From Fusobacteriaceae bacterium (GTDB lineage Bacteria; Fusobacteriota; Fusobacteriia; Fusobacteriales; Fusobacteriaceae): a stretch of 18,875 nucleotides of DNA. Of the stretch, positions 1 through 7,729 are shown one piece after another. Made by a program: the position numbers and the translations under genes. The stretch lies in contig DAOUPY010000003.1 in the NCBI GenBank assembly GCA_030625925.1, positions 1 through 18,875 on the forward strand, written 5' to 3'. Below the pieces are notes generated by a model. The model worked only from the letters and a program-made list of their open reading frames with translations. It made no database searches and was not told the DNA's origin. Each line of letters begins with the position of its first letter. Positions within the stretch are counted from its first letter, which is position 1.

Positions 1-476
1 TATGATGATTATGATGGGTTTAAAGTTAAAACATTTGACAACCTAACAGATGAGGAGTTAGAAAGGTATATAGATTTAAATTTAAAGGCTATTATAAAAT
101 TTTTACAAACAACTAAGATAGATATAATTTATTGTAATCATTTTGCCATATCCCCCTATAGAATGAAAAAAGTGCAAGAAAAGACTGGGGTGCCATATAT
201 AGTAATTGGTCATGGGAGTTCATTAAATTATACTATAAGCAGGGATAAAAGATATATGAACCTCTCCTATGAAGGATTCTTGGATTAAAAGAAGTAATTC
301 CATTTAAGGATAGTTTGGTGGATTTAGATGGTGAAGTTGTAAATAATCTAGAGAAGGTAATAAATTTAAATTTAGAGAAGTTAGGAAAAATGCCAAACCT
401 AAATAAAAAGTTTATAGGGGAGAGCAAAAAATATTCTTTTGAATCGGTGGCTAAAAGGTTACTTGATTTAAGATAA
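1..476 (+). pseudogene. Glycosyltransferase relic (left-truncated by window, internal deletion and frameshift)
   Basis: The first frame is open from the window edge to a TAA at 286-288 (95 residues). It contains beta-strand/turn patterns typical of the N-terminal half of a GT-B glycosyltransferase, such as IDIIYCNHF, TGVPYIVIGHGSSLNY and DKRYMNLSYEGF. From about 282 a different frame is open to a TAA at 474-476. It reads GLKEVIPFKDSLVDL and ends YSFESVAKRLLDLR, which looks like the C-terminal helix of such an enzyme. The donor-binding middle of the protein (normally well over 100 residues) is missing at the junction, so this looks like an internal deletion with frame change rather than a single-base error. 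Family assignment is by pattern only. The gene is probably dead. Confidence 0.5.
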
Positions 477-495
477 AAAAAGGAGGTGGGTTATT

Positions 496-2109
496 GTGAA
501 TATACAAAAGAGTGTGATTAAAATTTCTGTCATCAGCTGCCTGATACCCATCTTTTTTTTAGGAATGTATAGTTTTATTTTGACACAAAATGAAACTAAG
601 AGAAGGGAGCAGGAAAAAATTGAATTTATCTTTGCTTCGGAAAAAAAACAATTAAAATTAATCAACGATAAGATGGAGGCAGTGTTAGATCTGTTGGAAT
701 TTTTTGTGATTCACAGTAAGGAAGAAAGTTCTCACAAAGGTAAATTTGAAGAGCTCATAGAGGGGATGATGGGGCGTATAGTAATTGATAATAAAGAGGT
801 TGAAAATATATTTTATGGAGATGAGTTTGGAAACTTCTCCTTAAAGGGATCAGGCTTTATACCTGAGGGATATGATCCAAGGAGACGACCGTGGTATATA
901 GGAGCACTAAAGGAAGGCAGGGACTATCATACTACAGATATTTATAGATTTCCAAATGGAGAGAGTGGAATTACCATAGCTAAGGTTATATATATCCAAG
1001 GTAAAATTTTAGGAGTAGTAGGAGTGGATCTGAATTTTTCTGATTATCAATTGAAGATGTCTGATCTGTCAATCGGAAAGACTGGAAAGATGTTTATCAT
1101 GGATAAGAAGGGGTTGCTTGTTGTAGATGCTGGGGTATCGGGTGTAAATGATAAAAATATAACTTTAATAAAGAGGTATATGGATTCGAAACTCAATGGT
1201 GAAAAATCTTATTTAGATGAAATTGTAAGGCTTAAAAAACCTGTAATATTTGATTTAGATACACCTGAGGGTGAAAAATATTTTAGAGTAGAACCTATTT
1301 TAGAGTTAGGATTAATCATGGTAGGCGGAACATATAAAAACGAGTTAAAAGAGCTGCCTTTAAGTATAATAAAAGCTGGAATTATCATTAGCTTGATAGG
1401 AATGATAATATCTCTATTGATAATAAATTCATTTTCTAAAAAGTTAAAGGTTCATTTGAAAAATTTAAGTATTTTAATAGAGGGGATTTCCAATGGAAAC
1501 TACAGTAAAAATATAGAAGAAATATTGATGTATATATCCGATGATTCTGAATTGAATGTAATAACAAAAGAAGTAAAAAATATTCAAAAAAATGTAAAAG
1601 ATAGAGAGACTGAGTTAAAAGAGATCGCCAGAATAGATTCCCTTACGGGGGTATATAACAGGCAGAGTCTCACTACTTTTTTAGAGGATGAAATAATTAA
1701 AAATAAGATGTTTCAATCTGAATTTTCCATAATTATGTTTGATTTCGATAATTTTAAAAATATAAATGATGTCTACGGCCATGTTTTTGGAGATTTTGTA
1801 TTAAAGGAAGTCTGTAAAGTTTTTATGGAAGAAACCAGCAGGATGGATAAAGTATGCAGGTATGGCGGGGAAGAATTTTTAATTATTTTGCCTAATACTA
1901 ACAGAATGGATGCTTTTAAAGTAGGAGAAAGGTTAAGGAAGGAAATAGAGAATAGAGAATTTTTGAATAATAAGGAGAACATAAAGGTAACGATAAGTGG
2001 CGGAGTAGTGGAATATGGAGAAGGACTGACTATAGAAGGGTTAATAGAGATAGTCGATAAGTCACTATATAAGGCTAAAAGATCGGGGAAAAATAAAATT
2101 TTATATTGA
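496..2109 (+). CDS. Membrane diguanylate cyclase with extracytoplasmic dCACHE sensor and GGDEF domain
   Basis: This gene probably makes the second messenger c-di-GMP from two GTP in response to an extracellular small molecule. The start is GTG at 496, fixed by AGGAGGTGGG at 481-490. Residues about 8-30 form a first membrane helix. Residues about 35-280 form an outside sensor of dCACHE type, with the DPRRRPWY motif at 127-134 and a GVVGVDLNFSDY strand. Residues about 290-312 form a second membrane helix, followed by a HAMP-like linker. The GGDEF domain starts at the RIDSLTGVYNR motif and carries an intact RYGGEEF active site (GGEEF 457-461). The product-inhibition I-site (RxxD) is not intact: the aligned residues are SRMD, so allosteric feedback is probably absent. 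Length (537 aa) suits this architecture. The ligand cannot be read from sequence. It stands alone between the glycosyltransferase relic and prfB. Confidence 0.9.
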   Translation: MNIQKSVIKISVISCLIPIFFLGMYSFILTQNETKRREQEKIEFIFASEKKQLKLINDKMEAVLDLLEFFVIHSKEESSHKGKFEELIEGMMGRIVIDNKEVENIFYGDEFGNFSLKGSGFIPEGYDPRRRPWYIGALKEGRDYHTTDIYRFPNGESGITIAKVIYIQGKILGVVGVDLNFSDYQLKMSDLSIGKTGKMFIMDKKGLLVVDAGVSGVNDKNITLIKRYMDSKLNGEKSYLDEIVRLKKPVIFDLDTPEGEKYFRVEPILELGLIMVGGTYKNELKELPLSIIKAGIIISLIGMIISLLIINSFSKKLKVHLKNLSILIEGISNGNYSKNIEEILMYISDDSELNVITKEVKNIQKNVKDRETELKEIARIDSLTGVYNRQSLTTFLEDEIIKNKMFQSEFSIIMFDFDNFKNINDVYGHVFGDFVLKEVCKVFMEETSRMDKVCRYGGEEFLIILPNTNRMDAFKVGERLRKEIENREFLNNKENIKVTISGGVVEYGEGLTIEGLIEIVDKSLYKAKRSGKNKILY

Positions 2110-2139
2110 AAAATATTATTTGGAGGTATAGCGGAAGCA

Positions 2140-2168
2140 TTGAAAATAAAGGAATTTCATGCTATAAT
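2140..2168 (+). promoter_or_regulatory. Sigma70-type promoter for prfB-gltX
   Basis: TTGAAA at 2140-2145, a 17-bp spacer and TATAAT at 2163-2168, with TGC just before the -10 (extended -10). The predicted transcript starts near 2175, about 70 bases before the prfB start codon. This is the best unregulated-looking promoter in the window. Confidence 0.7.
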
Positions 2169-2246
2169 TTTTAAAATAAAGTATAATTTAAAGTATGAAT
2201 ATAGGGTCATTATATTTGAATAAATAGAAATTATAGGTGGTAAAGT

Positions 2247-3345
2247 ATGGATATTTTAGAGATAAGAAGGGAAATGGTAGGAGTTAAAGAGAAATTAACT
2301 GAAATTAGGGGGCATCTTTGACTTAGAGAAAAAAAATTCTGAGATAAAAGAACTAGAAAGTGAAACCCTAAAGGATGGATTTTGGAACGATAAGAATAAA
2401 AGTTCTAAGATAATTAAAAATTTAAATTCCTTAAAAGCGATTGTGGGAGAATATAATGATATATCCGATGGAATTGATGAATTAGATGTACTCATTGAGT
2501 TTGTGGAAGCTGGAGAAGAAGATTTTGCAGAAGAACTGCAAACTAAATTTACTAAACTCGTGAAAAATATAGAAGATTTTGATACTAGTCTGCTTTTAGA
2601 TGGTGAATATGATGAAAATGGTGCCATCTTTACCATCCATGCAGGTGCAGGCGGGACAGAATCCTGTGACTGGGCAGAGATGCTTTACAGGATGTACAGC
2701 AGGTGGTTTAATGCTAAGGGGTATAAGGTGGAAGAGCTAGATTACCAGCCTGGAGATCAGGTAGGAATAAAATCTATTACCCTTTTAGTAAGTGGTTTGA
2801 GAGCTTATGGATACCTAAAAGGTGAAAAAGGAGTTCATAGATTGGTGAGAATATCTCCCTTTGATGCTGCTAAAAAAAGACATACATCTTTTGCCTCTAT
2901 AGATGTAACACCAGAAATTGATGATACGATTAATATCGAGATTGTTTCTAGTGATCTGAAGGTAGATACATTTAGAGCAGGAGGAGCAGGAGGACAGCAT
3001 GTAAACACCACCGATTCAGCCGTGAGGATGACTCATCTTCCAACGGGAGTGGTAGTAGGATGCCAAAATGGCAGGTCACAGCTTCAGAATAGAGAAACAG
3101 CCCTAAAGATGTTGAAATCTAAACTATTAGAGATAGAGATGAAAAAAAGGGAAGATGAACTGAAAAAACTCCACGGAGAACAATCGGAGAACAGCTGGGG
3201 AAATCAAATAAGATCCTATGTATTTCAACCGTATACCATGGTAAAGGATCATAGAACTAGTACAGAAAGCGGGAATGTAAAGGCAGTTATGGATGGAGAT
3301 ATAGATGATTTTATAACTGGATATCTGAGATGGATAAAAAAATAA
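2247..3345 (+). CDS. prfB: Peptide chain release factor 2, programmed +1 frameshift
   Basis: RF2 recognises UAA/UGA in the ribosomal A site and triggers release of the finished protein. Translation starts at ATG 2247 (GGTGG at 2237-2241 as ribosome site), reads 24 codons to CTT (2316-2318), then meets an in-frame TGA (2319-2321) followed by C. A +1 slip skips T2319 and continues with GAC at 2320 to the stop at 3343-3345. AGGGGG at 2307-2312 is the internal Shine-Dalgarno-like stimulator. The joined product is 365 aa, the usual RF2 length. The GGQ peptidyl-hydrolysis motif is at 248-250 and the SPF stop-codon recognition motif at 203-205. The frameshift is the well-known autoregulatory device: low RF2 lets the ribosome pause at UGA and slip. 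An annotation starting at 2443 would lose 65 real residues. It is probably cotranscribed with gltX 20 bases downstream. Confidence 0.97.
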
Positions 3346-3365
3346 ATTTAGGAGGAATATAGATT

Positions 3366-4877
3366 ATGTGTAAAGAAATTAGAACGAGAATAGCACCTTC
3401 TCCAACAGGAGATCCCCATGTTGGAACGGCTTATATAGCTTTATTTAATTTAGCTATGGCTAAGAAAAACGGAGGTTCATTTTTACTTAGAATAGAGGAT
3501 ACAGACCAAACTAGAACTACTGCTGATTCAGAAAAGCAAATATTTGATACTTTAAACTGGTTAGATCTAGGTTGGGATGAAGGTCCAGACGTAGGTGGAG
3601 ATTTTGGTCCATACAGACAATCAGAGAGATTTGATCTATACGGAAAATACGCTGCTGAATTAGTAGAAAAAGGAGAAGCTTATTACTGTTTCTGTACAAG
3701 AGATAGATTAGATAAATTAAGAGAAAGACAAAAAGCTATGAAAAAAGCTCCTGGATATGATGGACACTGTAGATCATTATCTAAGGAAGAGGTTGCAGCT
3801 AAATTAGAAGCTGGAGAGGAATATGTAATCAGACTTAAGATGCCATATGACGGTGAAACTGTGATAAAGGATGTTTTAAGAGGGGAAGTTAGATTTGAAA
3901 ACAATAAGATCGATGATCAGATTTTATTAAAAGGTGATGGATTCCCGACTTATCATTTAGCTAATGTAGTAGATGATCATTTAATGAGGATAACTCATGT
4001 TATAAGAGCGGAAGAATGGATTGCTTCTACTCCTAAACATATCCAAATGTATAAGGCTTTTGGATGGGATATGCCGGAATTTGTTCATATGCCATTACTT
4101 AGAAATGCAGATAGAACAAAGATCTCTAAGAGAAAAAATCCTGTATCATTAAATTACTATATTGAAGAGGGTTACCTAAAAGAGGGAATGATAAATTTCT
4201 TAGGCCTTATGGGATACTCTGTAGGAGAAAATAAAGAGATCTTTACTTTAGATGAATTTATAGAAACTTTTGATATTACAAGAGTATCATTAGGAGGACC
4301 AATCTTTGATTTAGAAAAGTTAGGATGGGTAAACAACCAGCATATGAGAATGAAAGACTTAGGAGAATTGACTGAAATGTCTAAGAGATTTTTCGTTGAA
4401 AGAGGATTTGTATCTGAAAACGCTGATGAAAAAGAGATGAAAACTTTAGAGAGAGTAATCGATATCTTGAGAGAGCCTGCAACTACTATGAAGGGATTAG
4501 CAGCATTAGCTGACATCTATTATGTAGATGAATTTAAGTTACCTGAAACAACTGAAGAGATGAGTAACAAGGCTAAAAAGCCAATTCAAAGACTTCATAA
4601 TGCTATAAAGGGTGAAGATGAGATAAAGGCAATAAAGCATTTCGTAGAGAAATTAGAAGATGCAAATGAAGAGTTAACTGTAGAAGAGGTAAAGGCTATG
4701 TTAAATGAGACTTTAGATGTTCTAGGAACAGGACCTGGTAAAGTATTTATGCCGCTTAGAGCAGTAATTACTGGTCAAGGAAAGGGTGCTGAATTATACA
4801 ATGTTATCTCTATCATAGGAAAAGAAAGAACTTTAGCTAGAATTGAAAATATGAACGAACAATATAAGATATACTAA
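3366..4877 (+). CDS. gltX: Glutamyl-tRNA synthetase
   Basis: Class I aminoacyl-tRNA synthetase that charges tRNA-Glu with glutamate using ATP in the cytoplasm. The start ATG 3366 is preceded by GGAGGAAT at 3351-3358. The N-terminus reads TRIAPSPTGDPHVGTAY, with the HIGH-type signature as HVGT at about residues 18-21. The KMSKS loop appears as KISKR at 252-256. LRIEDTDQTR and the C-terminal anticodon-binding helical region are in place, and 503 aa is a normal length for a bacterial GluRS. It follows prfB with a 20-base gap and no terminator between, so both are likely expressed from the promoter at 2140. A strong terminator follows the gene. Nothing suggests damage. Confidence 0.97.
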   Translation: MCKEIRTRIAPSPTGDPHVGTAYIALFNLAMAKKNGGSFLLRIEDTDQTRTTADSEKQIFDTLNWLDLGWDEGPDVGGDFGPYRQSERFDLYGKYAAELVEKGEAYYCFCTRDRLDKLRERQKAMKKAPGYDGHCRSLSKEEVAAKLEAGEEYVIRLKMPYDGETVIKDVLRGEVRFENNKIDDQILLKGDGFPTYHLANVVDDHLMRITHVIRAEEWIASTPKHIQMYKAFGWDMPEFVHMPLLRNADRTKISKRKNPVSLNYYIEEGYLKEGMINFLGLMGYSVGENKEIFTLDEFIETFDITRVSLGGPIFDLEKLGWVNNQHMRMKDLGELTEMSKRFFVERGFVSENADEKEMKTLERVIDILREPATTMKGLAALADIYYVDEFKLPETTEEMSNKAKKPIQRLHNAIKGEDEIKAIKHFVEKLEDANEELTVEEVKAMLNETLDVLGTGPGKVFMPLRAVITGQGKGAELYNVISIIGKERTLARIENMNEQYKIY

Positions 4878-4883
4878 GTATTT

Positions 4884-4919
4884 AAAAAGGAACTAATCGT
4901 TATGATTAGTTCCTTTTTT
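4884..4919 (+). terminator. Rho-independent terminator of prfB-gltX
   Basis: A perfect 15-bp stem, AAAAAGGAACTAATC (4884-4898), with loop GTTAT and GATTAGTTCCTTTTT (4904-4918), ending in a T run. It starts 7 bases after the gltX stop codon. Confidence 0.93.
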
Positions 4920-4972
4920 ACTTTACTTATTGTTTAAAATTGTTTTGTTGCTATTATAATTTTATACTAAAG
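4914..4972 (+). repeat. 59-bp dispersed repeat, copy 1 (post-terminator, promoter-like)
   Basis: The stretch from the terminator T-run TTTTTTACTTTACTTATT through TATAATTTTATACTAAAG recurs at 15347-15405 with the same length and only three substitutions by eye (G/T once, GC/AT once). Both copies begin inside the T tail of a terminator and contain a perfect TATAAT (4955-4960 here) with an AT-rich upstream part but no clear TTGACA. It may be a mobile or duplicated intergenic promoter segment. Confidence 0.75.
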
Positions 4973-4981
4973 ATATACTGA

Positions 4982-5194
4982 GGTGCAGAATTTCTCAAAG
5001 CAGTCTTAAAACCGACCAAAGATCAGTGGGAAACCATAAAGGTTTCTGCTCCTATGAAATTGAAGAGAGGAACTGTTTATTTTAAATCAGGGAAATATTG
5101 GAAAAAAGCAGCAGCAGGATCTACTGTTTACGGATATATAATTTATAGAGATTATATTGAATTAACAGAATTTGAAAAATCCTATGAATATTAA
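4982..5194 (+). pseudogene. Orphan reading-frame fragment without a start
   Basis: The frame is open from just after a TGA (4979-4981) to TAA at 5192-5194 and reads like real protein (for example LKPTKDQWETIKVSAPMKL and YWKKAAAGSTVYGYIIYRDY). It has no plausible start: the only ATG (5054) lacks a ribosome site and would give 46 aa. The upstream boundary falls at the end of the 59-bp repeat, suggesting the 5' part was lost in a rearrangement. I do not recognise the family. The small, charged, aromatic-rich character resembles phage structural accessory proteins, but that is only a guess. It is followed 15 bases later by the small gene at 5210. Confidence 0.4.
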
Positions 5195-5209
5195 ATTGAG
5201 GTGATGTAA

Positions 5210-5410
5210 ATGGAATATACAGCAAATTTAAAAGTAGATCTGACAGAAGTAAAACTAATCAGAGCATTGGTAGAGGTTGAGATCAATAATAATAATAAGC
5301 TTAAAATTGATTCCCTTAATATAATTGAATATAATGATCTGTTGAAAAAATTATTGAAAAAAATACAGCTTGGAGAGATCAATATTTTAGAAGATTCGTT
5401 GGGAGAATAA
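5210..5410 (+). CDS. Small hypothetical protein (66 aa)
   Basis: I do not recognise this protein. The start ATG 5210 has a very strong ribosome site (GAGGTGAT at 5199-5206) and the gene is closed by a convincing terminator, both arguments that it is or was a real gene. The product is soluble with no membrane segment or signal peptide. It has a predicted beta-like N-terminal part (TANLKVDLTEVKLIRALVEV) and a leucine/lysine-rich helical C-terminal part (YNDLLKKLLKKIQLGEI). Together with the preceding fragment it may be the end of a lost two-gene unit, possibly of phage origin. No function can be assigned. Confidence 0.6.
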   Translation: MEYTANLKVDLTEVKLIRALVEVEINNNNKLKIDSLNIIEYNDLLKKLLKKIQLGEINILEDSLGE

Positions 5411-5420
5411 AATTAATCTA

Positions 5421-5450
5421 AAAAGGACACTAAAAATAGTGTCCTTTTGT
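5421..5450 (+). terminator. Rho-independent terminator after small gene 5210
   Basis: AAAAGGACACTA (5421-5432), loop AAAA, TAGTGTCCTTTT (5437-5448): a perfect 12-bp stem followed by GTTTT. It insulates the following operator-promoter region from upstream transcription. Confidence 0.9.
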
Positions 5451-5492
5451 TTTAGATGCAGACTTCAAAAATAATTCTGAAAAATCAAAATA

Positions 5493-5534
5493 GCGTCAAT
5501 TGGCGTTTATTTTAATAACAATTTTATCTATAAT
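5493..5534 (+). promoter_or_regulatory. Operator A and -10 of the patatin promoter
   Basis: Palindrome GCGTCAATTGGCGT at 5493-5506 (centre 5499.5), 22 bp, then TATAAT at 5529-5534. The position expected for a -35 (TTTATT) is not consensus. With a start near 5541 the palindrome is centred at about -41.5, as for Crp/Fnr/PrfA class II activation. The same element occurs at 7542, 9522 and 11976 with identical spacing. The start region reads ATATAAAAG (5539-5547). Confidence 0.8.
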
Positions 5535-5646
5535 TCAAATATAAAAGTAATTTTAAAATTATTAAAGATGATAGAAATTCAAATTAAAAGGAAAATATAA
5601 TGAAAATTTTTATAGGATGTGGAATTATTATTTAGGAGGAATAGTT

Positions 5647-6474
5647 ATGGAAAATGTTGCTTTAGTTCTTGAGGGTGGAGGTATGAGAGGTATCTTTACG
5701 GCAGGTGTTTTAGATGGGTTTATAGAAAAAGGAGTTGATTTTCCTTACATAATAGGCGTTTCTATGGGAGCTTATACTGGAGCTTCATATGTAGCAAAGC
5801 AAAAATTTAGAAATAAGAAAGTTTTAATCGAAAGTGTTTTAGATAAGGATTTTATTAATATTAAAAATTTTTTTACAGGAAAATCCTTACTACACTCAGA
5901 TTATATATTTACTATGATGAATAAGTTTAAGCATCCATTTGACTATGATACTTTTAATAAGAATAATTCTAAATTTTTATCTGTTGCTACAGATGTAGAA
6001 AGCGGTTTGCCCTATTATTTTGAAAAAAGTGATATGGTGGGGTTTGAAAAAACTTTAAAAGCTTCTTGTGCTTATCCGGGAATAACAAATCTTGTAGAAA
6101 TTAATGAAAAACACTATATAGATGGAGGGGTATCGGACCCTGTTCCGTATAAAAAAGCTTTAGCAGATGGGAATGAAAAATTAGTGGTAGTTTTGACTCA
6201 TCCAAAAGGATATGTTGAAAAGGCACCATGGTATTTAAAGGCTTCCTCAATTGTCTATAAAAAACATCCTAAATTAGTGGATATACTAAAGACTAGACAT
6301 GAAGAGTACAATCAAAGATTAAAAGAGTTAGAAAAATTAGAAGAAGAAGGAAAAGTTTTTATTATTAGACCTGAAAAAGATCTATCTATACTATCTAAAG
6401 ATATTAAAAAGTTAAATCATAACTTTGAAGATGGATATAAAAAAGCAATGAAGTTTTCAAAAAATTTGCACTAA
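5647..6474 (+). CDS. Patatin-like phospholipase family protein
   Basis: Serine acyl hydrolase of the patatin fold, expected to cleave acyl esters (phospholipid or lysophospholipid). The true start is ATG 5647, with AGGAGGA at 5634-5640. The longer frame from 5617 would add ten residues with no ribosome site of its own. Numbered from 5647, the oxyanion loop GGGMRG is at 10-15, the nucleophile elbow GVSMG at 37-41 (Ser39), and the catalytic Asp of YIDGG at 159, so the Ser-Asp dyad is intact. There is no signal peptide, so it acts in the cytoplasm. Length (275 aa) and layout match the YjjU-like bacterial group. It lies downstream of operator A and is followed by an AEC carrier 91 bases on, perhaps in one transcript. 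A 10-codon mini-frame (ATG 5600) ends just before the ribosome site. Confidence 0.88.
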   Translation: MENVALVLEGGGMRGIFTAGVLDGFIEKGVDFPYIIGVSMGAYTGASYVAKQKFRNKKVLIESVLDKDFINIKNFFTGKSLLHSDYIFTMMNKFKHPFDYDTFNKNNSKFLSVATDVESGLPYYFEKSDMVGFEKTLKASCAYPGITNLVEINEKHYIDGGVSDPVPYKKALADGNEKLVVVLTHPKGYVEKAPWYLKASSIVYKKHPKLVDILKTRHEEYNQRLKELEKLEEEGKVFIIRPEKDLSILSKDIKKLNHNFEDGYKKAMKFSKNLH

Positions 6475-6531
6475 ATCTTTTTTTTACATTTTTAACAATA
6501 GAAACTAAAATAAATAAAGAGGGTGGAGATT

Positions 6532-6585
6532 ATGAATAAAATACTAAATAAAAAAGGAAAAAGTTATGATTTTACTAATTATTAA
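6532..6585 (+). other. Possible 17-codon leader reading frame overlapping the AEC carrier start
   Basis: ATG 6532 follows a better ribosome site (GGGTGGAGAT at 6521-6530) than the carrier's own start. It encodes MNKILNKKGKSYDFTNY and stops at TAA 6583-6585, 20 bases inside the carrier gene in another frame. It could couple translation of the carrier, or be leftover sequence. No family is evident. Confidence 0.35.
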
Positions 6586-7495
6586 TGTCTTATTCCCATT
6601 ATTTTTTACTATCTTGATAGGATGGTATGCTGGAAAAAAAGGGATAGTTAAGGAGGAACATTCAAAATCATTGGTTAATTTTATAATTTTGCTGGCCACT
6701 CCAGCACTTTTATTTAATATGACTACTACTAAACCTATAGAATCATTTCTCAATGTAAATGTAATTATAGTAATAAGTATAGGTCTATTATTGACATATA
6801 TTAAAACATATATTATATATCATTATAAATTTAAAAAGCATCCCAAAGAAACTTCTCAAGCTTCACTTATGTCTGCTTTTCCAAATGCAGCCTTTATGGG
6901 GATCCCTATAATCTCACATCTATATGGTGATGAAGGGATAGCGGTAGTTATTCTTGGGAGTCTCCTTGTTTTCCTTTTAATAACACCTATTACAATGTTT
7001 TTAGTAGAATATCACGAAGACTCAAGCAATCTCAGTTTCAAATCAATAGGTTTGCAGTTAGTTTCTTTATCTAAAACCCCTGTTATATTTGCACCTATTT
7101 TGGGGCTTATATTATCGTTTTTTCATCTACCGATACCAGAATATATTACATCTAGTTTTAAATTTTTAGGAGATACAGCACCAGCTATTTCACTTTTTAC
7201 AACAGGGCTTTTCATGGCATATACTAGGATAGCTATTTCCTATGAAGTAGCACTTCTCATATTTATAAGAAATATTACTTCTCCATTAATCTTTTATTTT
7301 GTGATGATAGGAATGGGAATTACAGGGAATCTATTCAATGAAATTTTGATTGTTTCAGCTATGCCTACAGCTTCTACGGCTCCTATATTTTCTGCTAAAT
7401 TTGAAACTTATGAAAAAGAGACTGCAGCAGTTACAGTTTTAGGGACAATTATATCTATCTTTACAATTGGGGGATTGATATTTTTAATAAATTAG
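6566..7495 (+). CDS. AEC family (auxin efflux carrier type) membrane transporter
   Basis: Polytopic inner-membrane carrier of the AEC family, whose bacterial members move organic acids or malate-like anions. The substrate here is unknown. About ten hydrophobic segments are visible in two halves, with the family features LVNFIILLATPALLFNM in the N-half, SAFPNAAFMGIPI in the middle and SAMPTASTAPIFSAKFE near the C-terminus. Length of 309 aa is typical. The start ATG 6566 has AAGGAAAA nearby, while a stronger ribosome site serves an overlapping mini-frame at 6532. It follows the patatin gene without a visible terminator, so it may share operator A. No strong terminator follows it before operator B. 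Confidence 0.88.
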   Translation: MILLIINVLFPLFFTILIGWYAGKKGIVKEEHSKSLVNFIILLATPALLFNMTTTKPIESFLNVNVIIVISIGLLLTYIKTYIIYHYKFKKHPKETSQASLMSAFPNAAFMGIPIISHLYGDEGIAVVILGSLLVFLLITPITMFLVEYHEDSSNLSFKSIGLQLVSLSKTPVIFAPILGLILSFFHLPIPEYITSSFKFLGDTAPAISLFTTGLFMAYTRIAISYEVALLIFIRNITSPLIFYFVMIGMGITGNLFNEILIVSAMPTASTAPIFSAKFETYEKETAAVTVLGTIISIFTIGGLIFLIN

Positions 7496-7541
7496 TTAAA
7501 AATTTAAATTATAAATACAAAAAAAGAAAAAACTCAAAACT

Positions 7542-7583
7542 ACGACAATTGTCGTGGAGTTTCTGAAAAGAAAAAACTATAAT
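7542..7583 (+). promoter_or_regulatory. Operator B and -10 of the nitroreductase promoter
   Basis: Perfect 14-bp palindrome ACGACAATTGTCGT at 7542-7555 (centre 7548.5), 22 bp, then TATAAT at 7578-7583. The -35 position reads TGGAGT, which is not consensus. ACATAAAAG follows at 7588-7596. Best copy of the four-member operator set. Confidence 0.85.
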
Positions 7584-7603
7584 GAGCACATAAAAGAAAA
7601 GTA

Positions 7604-7639
7604 AATTGGAATGAAAACAAATAACTTTTAATCCCAATT
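7604..7639 (+). other. Imperfect hairpin in the nitroreductase 5' leader
   Basis: AATTGGAATGAAAA (7604-7617) can pair with TTTTAATCCCAATT (7626-7639), 12 of 14 positions, loop of 8. It lies in the roughly 140-base leader and is followed by no T-run, so it is not a terminator. A role in mRNA stability or regulation is possible but unproven. Confidence 0.35.
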
Positions 7640-7729
7640 AATAAACTGAAACTTACAGAACTTACAATAGAAATTGCAGGGGTATGATTAAAAAACTTGT
7701 CTATAATAAATTAAATAAGGGGTGAACTG

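Noticed and set aside
2295..2636. Minus-strand frame over prfB
   Set aside because: Antisense shadow of a conserved housekeeping gene; low-complexity Ser/Phe composition.
5617..5646. Longer start for the patatin protein
   Set aside because: No ribosome site before 5617, whereas AGGAGGA sits correctly before ATG 5647, and the family N-terminus begins there.
7530..7562. Operator B region as terminator of the AEC gene
   Set aside because: AACTC/GAGTT arms around the palindrome can pair, but no T-run follows, and the palindrome recurs at the same distance from three other -10 boxes.
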